From Rhodobacter sp. (lineage in GTDB: Bacteria > Pseudomonadota > Alphaproteobacteria > Rhodobacterales > Rhodobacteraceae): DNA of 64,000 nucleotides. The translations under genes were made by a program, and so were the position numbers. A model generated the notes under the pieces. The model saw only the letters and a list, made by a program, of their open reading frames with translations. It was not told where the DNA came from and did no database searches. Of the stretch, positions 54,974 to 61,843 are shown in pieces. The DNA lies in assembly GCA_020250125.1 (NCBI GenBank), contig JADCEL010000017.1, forward strand, positions 1 to 64,000, written 5' to 3'. How positions within the stretch are numbered: the stretch's first letter is position 1; every line of letters begins with the position of its first letter.

Positions 54974-55944
54974 AAGGTTTTGATCCGAAGTACCGCGACT
55001 TCCCCGATTTCATCATCGGAATCACCAGGGAGATCTGGGAGGACCGCCATATCTCGGTGCTGCATCACCATTATTCCGGCGATATCGTGGTGCGCGCGCC
55101 CGCCTCTGTGGTGGTCGGCAACAAGGGGGTGATCGGGGCGACGATGGCGACCCTGGCCGAGTTTCCCGACCGCACCCTTCTGGCCGAGGATGTGATCTGG
55201 TCGGGCACGCCGGAAGAGGGGATGCTGTCCTCGCACCGCATTCTGACCACGGCAACCCATCTGGGCGACGGGGCCTATGGCAAGGCCACAGGCAAGAAAC
55301 TGCGCTATCGGGTCATCGCCGACTGCCATGCGATCAACGACCGGATCAATGACGAATGGCTGATCCGCGATCAGGGGGCCATCGTGCGCCAGATGGGCTG
55401 GGACCCGCAGGATTTCGCCCGTGACCAGATTGCGCGCGAGGGCGGCCCCGAAAAATGCCCGCGCCCGCTGACCCCCGCCAATGACATTCCCGGCCCCTAT
55501 AAGGGGCGCGGCAATGACAATGAATGGGGGGCAAGACATGTCGATCTGATCACCCGGATCATGAATGCCGACATGGCCGCCATTCCCGCAGTCTGTGACC
55601 GGGCCTGCAACCTGTACCTGCCCGGCGGTCAGATGGGCTATGGCCACGGCGATGCCGACCGGTTCTGGATGAGCCTGCGTTCCGCCTTTCCCGATGCGGC
55701 GCTGTCCATAGACCATGTCATCGGCCGCGAAGACCCGATGATGCCGCCGCGTTCGGCGGTGCGCTGGAGCCTTCATGGCAAGCATTCCGGCTGGGGCGCC
55801 TGGGGCGCGCCGACCGGGGCCGAGGTCTATGTCCTTGGCATCTGCCATGCGGAATGGGGGCCGTGGGGCCTGCGCCGCGACTATGTCCACATCGACGAAA
55901 CCGCGATCTGGAAACAGATCCTCCTGCACACAGGTGAGCTATGA
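54970..55944 (+). CDS. Double NTF2/SnoaL-like domain protein D
   Basis: A 324-residue protein whose halves both resemble SnoaL/NTF2 folds: VLHHHYSGDIVVRAPASVVV and FPDRTLLAEDVIWSG in the first half, AFPDAALSIDHVIGREDPMM, RSAVRWSLHGKHSGWGAWG and VDLITRIMNADMAAI in the second. It lacks the W-Y-G-P-x-G-I-G block of A-C, so it is a more distant member. GTG start at 54970 overlaps the LacI stop by 4 bases. Confidence 0.75.
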   Translation: MKGFDPKYRDFPDFIIGITREIWEDRHISVLHHHYSGDIVVRAPASVVVGNKGVIGATMATLAEFPDRTLLAEDVIWSGTPEEGMLSSHRILTTATHLGDGAYGKATGKKLRYRVIADCHAINDRINDEWLIRDQGAIVRQMGWDPQDFARDQIAREGGPEKCPRPLTPANDIPGPYKGRGNDNEWGARHVDLITRIMNADMAAIPAVCDRACNLYLPGGQMGYGHGDADRFWMSLRSAFPDAALSIDHVIGREDPMMPPRSAVRWSLHGKHSGWGAWGAPTGAEVYVLGICHAEWGPWGLRRDYVHIDETAIWKQILLHTGEL

Positions 55945-56909
55945 CACCCGCCGAGATGGAAGCCCGCATCGTCCGCTATGGGGAACTCAGGCCCTGCAAG
56001 ACCGCCTTCATCGACGCCCATACGCCGGGGTCGAACCGCAAGGAAAACTTCACGATCATCGGCGGCGGCGTCAGTGAAAGCCCCGACCAGCATGTGCATA
56101 TCCGCGAAACCCCCGGCTTCAACATCGGGGCGGCGGGCCAGCCGCCGGGCTGCCGCAACAGCCTGCACTCCCACCGCACCGCCGAGGTGTTCTTTGTGCT
56201 GAAAGGCCGCTGGCGGTTCTTCTGGGGGCGCTGGGGCACGGCGGGCGAATTCATCGCCGAAGAAGGCGACATCTTCAACATCCCGACCGGCATCTTCCGC
56301 GCCTTTGAAAATGTCGGCACCGATTACGGGATGATCATGGCGATCCTGGGCGGCGACGATGCCGGCGGCGGGGTGATCTGGGCACCGCAGGTCATCACCG
56401 ATGCCAGGGATTACGGCCTGGTCCTGGGCAAGAACGGCAAGCTTTACGACAGCAAGAAGGGCCAGAGCCTGCCCGAAGGTGTGCCGCCCATGCCGCTGCT
56501 GACCGAAGAGGAGTTGAAAGCCTTCCCCGAACCTGCCACGGCCGATGTCATCCCGAACCATGTCGCCCGCTACCACGACCTGATGGCCCTGTCCGACCGC
56601 CAGCCCGCCAGGGTCATCGGCGAGCACGGCAAATTGCGCGACCGACCGGGATTCGAGGTCGAATTCCTGTCGCGCGGATCAATCCCCGATACGCCCTGCA
56701 CGCTGAAGCGCCACGAAATCCTGATGCCGGTGCGCGGCCATTGGCGGCTGACCTGGGGCAATGGCGCGACCGTTCTGAACCCCGGCGATACCGCCGCCAT
56801 CCCGCCCGGACTGGAGCATTCCCTGACCCCGGCGGTAACCGGCGAGGCAAGCCTGTACCGCGTGATGAACACCGATGATCCGGCAGGTGCCACGGGGAGG
56901 CTGCTTTGA
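55941..56909 (+). CDS. Double cupin-domain protein
   Basis: A 322-residue protein with two cupin barrels. The first (about 60-160) has NSLHSHRTAEVFFVLKGRWR and GDIFNIPTGIFRAFENVG, which give H-x-H, E and a later position where the usual metal His is replaced by Arg/Phe. The second (about 235-315) has HEILMPVRGHWRLTWG and NPGDTAAIPPGLEHSLTP. It resembles gentisate-dioxygenase-like bicupins and sugar isomerases. No single reaction can be assigned. The neighbouring genes are coupled at 4 and 1 bases. Confidence 0.8.
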   Translation: MTPAEMEARIVRYGELRPCKTAFIDAHTPGSNRKENFTIIGGGVSESPDQHVHIRETPGFNIGAAGQPPGCRNSLHSHRTAEVFFVLKGRWRFFWGRWGTAGEFIAEEGDIFNIPTGIFRAFENVGTDYGMIMAILGGDDAGGGVIWAPQVITDARDYGLVLGKNGKLYDSKKGQSLPEGVPPMPLLTEEELKAFPEPATADVIPNHVARYHDLMALSDRQPARVIGEHGKLRDRPGFEVEFLSRGSIPDTPCTLKRHEILMPVRGHWRLTWGNGATVLNPGDTAAIPPGLEHSLTPAVTGEASLYRVMNTDDPAGATGRLL

Positions 56910-58027
56910 TGCCCCTTCTCGCCACCCATGTCGGTTCCTTGCCCCGCAGCCAGGCGGTGGTGGATTTCCTGTTCGCCCGCGAAAGCGGCAAGGCTTACGA
57001 TCCGGCCGCCTTTGATGCCTGCATGACGGCGGCTGTCATGGAAAATGTGCGCCGCCAGAAAGATGCGGGCATCGACATCGTCTCGGACGGCGAATGTTCC
57101 AAGATCAGCTATGCGACCTATGTGAAAGACCGCTACACCGGGTTCTCCGGCGACAGTCCGCGCAATGCGCCCGCAGACCTGAAGATGTTCCCGACCTTTC
57201 TTGAAAGGCTGGCCAGGTCCGGCGGCACGCCGACCTATTCGCGCCCGCAATGCACAGGCCCGGTCGAAAGCCGGGGGCAGGACGAGCTGAGAAAGGATAT
57301 CGCCAACCTCAAGGCCGCCATGGCCGCCCATGGCGTGAACAGGGGCTTCCTGAATGCGGCATCGCCCGGCGTGATCAGCCTGTTCCTGCAGAATGCCTTC
57401 TACCCCGACAGGCAGGCCTATCTGAACGCGCTGGCCGATGCGATGCGCGCGGAATACCGCACGATCCTTGACGCGGGCCTTGACCTGCAGCTTGACTGTC
57501 CCGACCTTGCGCTGTCGCGCCACATGCTGTTCACCCATCTCAGCGACCGGGAATTCCTGCAGGTCGCCGCAACGCATGTGATGGCCCTCGAGCGCGCCCT
57601 TGATGGACTGCCGCGTGACAACATCCGCCTGCACATATGCTGGGGCAACTACGAAGGCCCGCATTGCTGCGACATCGACATGGCGCAGGTCTTTTCCCTG
57701 CTCATGGCCGTACCGGCGCGCTATGTGCTGTTCGAAACCTCGAACCCGCGCCATGGGCATGAGTGGAAAGTGTTCCGCGACCGGGCGGACGAGATTCCGT
57801 CCGGCAAGGTGCTGGTGCCGGGCGTGGTGGACACGACGACCAATTTTGTCGAACACCCCGATCTTGTGGCCCAAAGGCTGGAGCGGTTCACGGATATTGT
57901 GGGCAAGGACCGTGTGATTGCCGGGTCTGACTGCGGCTTTGGCACTTTCGCGGGCTTTGGCGCGGTGGACCCCGAAATCGCCTGGGCCAAGCTGGCCACC
58001 CTGAAGGAAGGCGCGCGTCGCGTCTGA
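56909..58027 (+). CDS. Cobalamin-independent methionine synthase-like methyl/alkyl transferase
   Basis: A 372-residue single-domain member of the MetE C-terminal (UROD/MetE) superfamily. It begins LLATHVGSLPRSQAVVDFLF, has DAGIDIVSDGECSKISYATY, and shows zinc ligands in LHICWGNYEGPHCC (His and Cys) and SDCGFGTFAGFGAVDP (Cys). The MetE N-terminal folate-binding half is missing, so it cannot be a normal methionine synthase. Related catabolic enzymes transfer methyl or epoxide-derived alkyl groups to thiols. It could demethylate or activate the imported compound. Start at 56909 (TGATG with the cupin gene). Confidence 0.85.
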   Translation: MPLLATHVGSLPRSQAVVDFLFARESGKAYDPAAFDACMTAAVMENVRRQKDAGIDIVSDGECSKISYATYVKDRYTGFSGDSPRNAPADLKMFPTFLERLARSGGTPTYSRPQCTGPVESRGQDELRKDIANLKAAMAAHGVNRGFLNAASPGVISLFLQNAFYPDRQAYLNALADAMRAEYRTILDAGLDLQLDCPDLALSRHMLFTHLSDREFLQVAATHVMALERALDGLPRDNIRLHICWGNYEGPHCCDIDMAQVFSLLMAVPARYVLFETSNPRHGHEWKVFRDRADEIPSGKVLVPGVVDTTTNFVEHPDLVAQRLERFTDIVGKDRVIAGSDCGFGTFAGFGAVDPEIAWAKLATLKEGARRV

Positions 58028-58716
58028 TGTTGCCCCTGGTCCTGATCCCCGGCATGATGTGTGACGCGCGCATGTGGGGCGGTATTCCTGCCGCGCTGCA
58101 ACCGCGCCCCGTTGCGCATGTGATCCCGACCGAAGCCGATACCATGGCCGGGCTTGCGCGCCTCCTTCTGCGGGACGCGCCACCGCGCTTTGCGCTTGCC
58201 GGGCTGTCGATGGGTGGCATTCTGGCGATGGAAGTTCTGTCCCAGGCCCCGGAGCGGGTGGAACGGCTTGCGCTGCTTGACACCAATCCGCGTGCCGAAC
58301 CGCCCGAGGTCCGCGCCAGCCGGACGCCGCAGATCGCGCGTGCCTTGAACGGGGGCCTTGCCCGCGTGATGCGCGATGAAATGAAGCCCAACTATCTGGC
58401 CAGGGGACCGGGCAAGAAGGCCGTCCTTGACCTGTGCCTCGACATGGCGCTTTCCCTTGGACCCGGGGTTTTTGCGCGTCAGTCCCGCGCCCTGCGGGAT
58501 CGCCCGGACCGGCAGGCGACCCTTGCCGCCTTCCGGGGCCCCGCGCTGGTGCTGATGGGGGCCGAGGACCGGCTTTGCCCGCGCGACCGGCATGATCTGA
58601 TGCATGCCCTGATGCCGCAATCGCGGCTGGTCATGGTCGAAGGCGCCGGGCATCTGCCCACGCTGGAACGGCCGATGGAAACAACGGCGGCCCTGCGCCG
58701 CTGGCTGGAGGAATGA
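58027..58716 (+). CDS. Alpha/beta hydrolase
   Basis: A 229-residue serine hydrolase. It has LVLIPGMMCDARMWGGIPAA with the oxyanion region, the nucleophile in FALAGLSMGGILAMEV, the acid in LMGAEDRLCPRDRHD and the His in EGAGHLPTLERP. No signal peptide, so it acts in the cytoplasm on an ester, lactone or carbon-carbon bond of an intermediate. It overlaps the upstream gene by 1 base. Confidence 0.9.
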   Translation: MLPLVLIPGMMCDARMWGGIPAALQPRPVAHVIPTEADTMAGLARLLLRDAPPRFALAGLSMGGILAMEVLSQAPERVERLALLDTNPRAEPPEVRASRTPQIARALNGGLARVMRDEMKPNYLARGPGKKAVLDLCLDMALSLGPGVFARQSRALRDRPDRQATLAAFRGPALVLMGAEDRLCPRDRHDLMHALMPQSRLVMVEGAGHLPTLERPMETTAALRRWLEE

Positions 58717-59408
58717 TGGACCCCGAACTTCTTGACCTTCTGTCGCGCGTCGACACACCAACCGTGCTGAACGCCATCGAGGTGGTTCAGGGCAAGCGCG
58801 GATTTCAGGGGTTTACCCGTGGCACCATGGTCTGCACCGAACCGGGCCGCGCGATGGTGGGCTTTGCCGCCACCGCCCGGATCGCCGGTCTTGTCCCGCC
58901 CCAGGAACCGGTGGATGTGATCCGTGCCCGCCGGATGGCCTATTACAGGGCGATGCATGATGCGCCCAGACCGTCGGTCGCGGTGGTGGAAGATATCGAT
59001 TACCCGAATGCCGTTGCCGCCTTCTGGGGCGAGGTCAACGTGACCGTTCACAAGGCCTTTGGCATGGCGGGTGCCCTGACGAACGGTGTCGTGCGCGATC
59101 TGGGCGATCTGCCGTCCGGTTTCCCGGTCGTGGCGGGCAGCATTGGCCCAAGCCACGGCTTTGCCCATGTCCGGACCATTGGCCAGCCGGTGCGGGTGAT
59201 GGGGCTGGAGGTGCGGCAAGGCGATCTTGTCCATGCTGACCGCCATGGTGCCGTCGTGGTTCCGCCCGATGTCATCCCCGGACTTGGGCACGCGATCGGC
59301 AAGCTGCTGGCGACGGAAAGGTTGATCCTTGATCCCGCCCGCCGGCCAGACTTCAACTTTGCCGCCTTCGAACTTGCCTGGGCAGCCTTTGAAAAGGCGC
59401 GGACCTAG
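58713..59408 (+). CDS. RraA-family protein (aldolase/isomerase-like)
   Basis: A 231-residue member of the RraA/HMG-aldolase-like family: VDTPTVLNAIEVVQGKRGFQ at the start, WGEVNVTVHKAFGMAGALTN with VVRDLGDLP (the G-x16-20-R-D metal site), and VQADRHGAVVVP-like HADRHGAVVVPPDVI. Enzymatic members cleave 4-hydroxy-4-methyl-2-oxoglutarate or decarboxylate oxaloacetate-like acids with Mg. In this operon a retro-aldol step is more likely than RNase E control. It is the last gene before the terminator. Confidence 0.88.
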   Translation: MMDPELLDLLSRVDTPTVLNAIEVVQGKRGFQGFTRGTMVCTEPGRAMVGFAATARIAGLVPPQEPVDVIRARRMAYYRAMHDAPRPSVAVVEDIDYPNAVAAFWGEVNVTVHKAFGMAGALTNGVVRDLGDLPSGFPVVAGSIGPSHGFAHVRTIGQPVRVMGLEVRQGDLVHADRHGAVVVPPDVIPGLGHAIGKLLATERLILDPARRPDFNFAAFELAWAAFEKART

Positions 59409-59438
59409 CTGTCATGTGCCGACAGGTTGTTGTCTGGA

Positions 59439-59457
59439 ACCCCCGACAGGGGTGTTT
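59439..59457 (+). terminator. Terminator at the end of the second catabolic operon
   Basis: ACCCC and GGGGT form a 5-base stem with loop CGACA, followed by GTTTT. It lies 31 bases after the RraA-like stop. The stem is short, so the confidence is moderate. Confidence 0.5.
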
Positions 59458-59544
59458 TGCCTTTGGGTGCGAAGGGGGGGCGATGGGTGTTGGAATGGTG
59501 CAGGCAGGGTTTAAGGGCATCGCGGTGCCGGTCTGAAGGGGCTG

Positions 59545-60147
59545 ATGACCCCGCCCGGACTGGCCTTTGTCTGGTTTTCCGACCGCGCGGCGCAGGAAAG
59601 CCGCCGGTCAGACCTGCGCACACCCTACTGGAACTGGACACCGCGCAGCACGGGCAGTGAATTCTGGCAGCTTTTCTGCGGCACTGCCCCCACGCACCAT
59701 CTTTACGGCCTGCGCGAGGCGCTGGACATGCTGGTGAAGGAAGAAGGCATGGCCGCCGTCTGGGCCCGGCACGAGACCCTGGCGCAGACCGTCTGGGCAG
59801 CCTTCGCGGCCTGGGCCAAGGGCAACCCGGCCATCGCGCTGAACGTGGCTGATCCAAACCATCGCGGCCGCTCTGTCACCTCGGCGCACATGGGCGCGCC
59901 CGCTGCCACCCTGCTGCGCCGCTGGACCGAAAGCCAGGGGGGCGTCACGCTGGGCATCGGCCTTGGCATGTCGACCCCCCAAGACCCGGCAGGCGACGGC
60001 TTTCTGCGCGTGGCCCATATGGGCCATGTGAACGCCCATATGACGCTGGGCGCGCTGGCGGTGATGGAGGCGGGGATGCTGGCGCTTGGCATCGCCCACG
60101 GCCCCGGCGCGCTGGCGGCGGCGGCGGCCGTGGTGGCGGGCCGCTGA
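59545..60147 (+). pseudogene. C-terminal half of a class V aminotransferase (serine-glyoxylate type)
   Basis: The frame reads MTPPGLAFVWFSDRAAQESR, then FWQLFCGTAPTHHLYGLREA, GVTLGIGLGMSTP and GHVNAHMTLGALAVMEAG. These are the second half of alanine/serine-glyoxylate aminotransferases, which are normally about 380-400 residues. Only 200 residues remain. Six codons before the ATG the frame still reads GLKGL, where the PLP lysine motif (SQKGL) is expected, and a stop (TAA) lies at 59512. The whole cofactor-binding N-terminal half is missing. It is likely a deletion remnant next to the end of the catabolic operon, but the frame is intact and could still be translated. Confidence 0.75.
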
Positions 60148-60151
60148 GGCG

Positions 60152-60538
60152 TCACTGCCCGCGCGCCGCCAGCCATTCCTTCATCCAGGCAATCTCGGCC
60201 TCTTGCGCGGCGATGACCTTTTCGGCAAAGGCCCGCGCCTCGGGGTCGGTGCCATATTGCAGTTCCACCTTTGCGGCATCGACCGCGCCCTGGTGGTGCG
60301 GGATCATGCCCCTGATGAAATCCACGTCCGGATCGCCGGTGAATTCCATCATCATGCCCGCACTCATGCTGTTCATTGCATCGACATAGCCCTGCGTCGC
60401 CGCCGAGGCACCGTCAGGGGCCATCATCATCATCATGCCGTCCATTTCATGCATCATGGCCATGCCGCCGCCGTCCTGCGCCAGGGCGGGCAGGGCGGTT
60501 GCGATGATTGCAAGGGCAAGGGGGAAAGCTCGGGTCAC
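60152..60538 (-). CDS. DUF305 (CopM-type) periplasmic protein
   Basis: A 128-residue protein with a signal peptide of about 20 residues (ending ALPALAQ), a methionine-rich stretch (MAMMHEMDGMMMMM) and the DUF305 core with FIRGMIPHHQGAVDAAKVEL. The methionines and histidines suggest metal (copper) binding in the periplasm, as described for CopM. The start is a GTG at 60538 with AAGGAG upstream. It converges with the aminotransferase fragment, 4 bases apart. Confidence 0.88.
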   Translation of the reverse strand: MTRAFPLALAIIATALPALAQDGGGMAMMHEMDGMMMMMAPDGASAATQGYVDAMNSMSAGMMMEFTGDPDVDFIRGMIPHHQGAVDAAKVELQYGTDPEARAFAEKVIAAQEAEIAWMKEWLAARGQ

Positions 60539-60612
60539 GGCACGGCTCCTTGTGTTGGGTTTGTCTGCACATGTCGCACCTTCGCGCAGGGGGAAGGAAA
60601 CACAGAATCGCG

Positions 60613-61722
60613 TCAGCCCGCCCGTGCCGCGTCCAGCGCGCCGGGCAGGGCGGCGGCAAAGGCGGCCATTTCCACCTTTGGTCCCGTGCTGACCCGGATG
60701 CAGCGATCCTGCGGCGCAACGCCGGGCATCCGCAGGAAAATGTCGCGCGCCAGCAGCTCGTGCAGCACGCGCCGCGCAAAGGCCCCGTCCCCGCCGCAGT
60801 CGATGGTCACGAAATTGGTGGCCGACGGCAGGGGCAGCAGCCCGTTGGCGCGCGCCACCTGTGCCAGCGCGGTCCGCGCACGCGCCACCTCGGCCCGGAC
60901 ATGGGCAAGCCAGGCCTGATCGGCCAGCGCCGCCAGCGCCCCTGCCTGCGCGATGCGCCCGACGCCGAAATGGTTGCGCACCCTGTCGAAGGCAGCGATC
61001 AAGGCGGGCGCGGCCAGACCATAGCCCACCCGCAACCCGGCCATGCCATAGCCCTTGGAAAAGGTGCGCAGCCGGATCACGCGCGGATCATCCGCCGCGA
61101 TGTCCGGGGCGGTGCCGGGCGGGGCCAGATCGATATAGGCCTCGTCCAGAACCAGCAGGGTGCCTTCGGGCAGGGCGGCGATCATCGCCGCGATCACCGG
61201 GGCAGGGTGCCAGGACCCCATCGGGTTGTCCGGGTTCGCCAGATAGATCAGCCTGGCACCCACCGCGCGGGCGCGCGCCGCCAGCGCCTGGGGGTCTTCG
61301 TGATCGCCCGCATAGGGCACCTTGTGCAGCACGCCGCCAAAACCCGCGACGTGGAAGTTGAAGGTCGGATAGGCCCCGTCCGAGGTGACGACGGCATCAC
61401 CGGGACCGACCAGCAGCCGCACCAGCAGGCCCAGCAGCCCGTCGATGCCTTCGCCGATCACGACATGCGCCGGGCTGACCCCGTGATGGGCGGCAATGGC
61501 GCTGCGCAGGTCATGCAATTCCGGGTCGCCGTACATCCAGACATCGCGGGCGGCCACCTGCATTGCGGCAATGGCGCGCGGCGACGGGCCGAAGGCGCTT
61601 TCATTGGCCCCGAGCCGCGCCGCGAAGGCCCGCCCGCGCGCCCGTTCCTGGGCCTCGGGGCCGACAAAGGGCACGGTCGGCGGCAGCGATGCCGCCAGCG
61701 GGGTGTATCGGGGGCCGGTCAT
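60613..61722 (-). CDS. HisC-like PLP-dependent aminotransferase
   Basis: A 369-residue fold-type I aminotransferase. It has RLGANESAFGPSPRAIAAMQ, IGEGIDGLLGLLVRLL, YLANPDNPMGSWH (cofactor Asp and Asn), the PLP lysine in RTFSKGYGMAGLRVGY and the C-terminal substrate arginine region DRCIRVSTGP. The family contains histidinol-phosphate and aromatic aminotransferases. HisC itself is usually in a his operon, so this may be a paralogue with another amino donor. The start at 61722 is set by homology. It is on the same strand as valS, 121 bases downstream of it. Confidence 0.88.
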   Translation of the reverse strand: MTGPRYTPLAASLPPTVPFVGPEAQERARGRAFAARLGANESAFGPSPRAIAAMQVAARDVWMYGDPELHDLRSAIAAHHGVSPAHVVIGEGIDGLLGLLVRLLVGPGDAVVTSDGAYPTFNFHVAGFGGVLHKVPYAGDHEDPQALAARARAVGARLIYLANPDNPMGSWHPAPVIAAMIAALPEGTLLVLDEAYIDLAPPGTAPDIAADDPRVIRLRTFSKGYGMAGLRVGYGLAAPALIAAFDRVRNHFGVGRIAQAGALAALADQAWLAHVRAEVARARTALAQVARANGLLPLPSATNFVTIDCGGDGAFARRVLHELLARDIFLRMPGVAPQDRCIRVSTGPKVEMAAFAAALPGALDAARAG

Positions 61723-61783
61723 GCGGGCATCAGAAGCGGAAAATGCCCGCTCCGGCAAGGGGGCGCTTGATCCGCGCCGGGAC

Positions 61784-61802
61784 GGGGGGCTGTCTGCCCC
61801 CC
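61784..61802. terminator. Hairpin after valS
   Basis: GGGGGGC and GCCCCCC form a perfect 7-base stem with loop TGTCT, about 40 bases past the valS stop. It has no T-run, as is common in high-GC Rhodobacteraceae. It probably ends or attenuates valS transcription before the aminotransferase gene. Confidence 0.55.
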
Positions 61803-61843
61803 GCCCCCCCCGAGGGTATTTCCGCCGAAAAGAAGCCCCCGGG

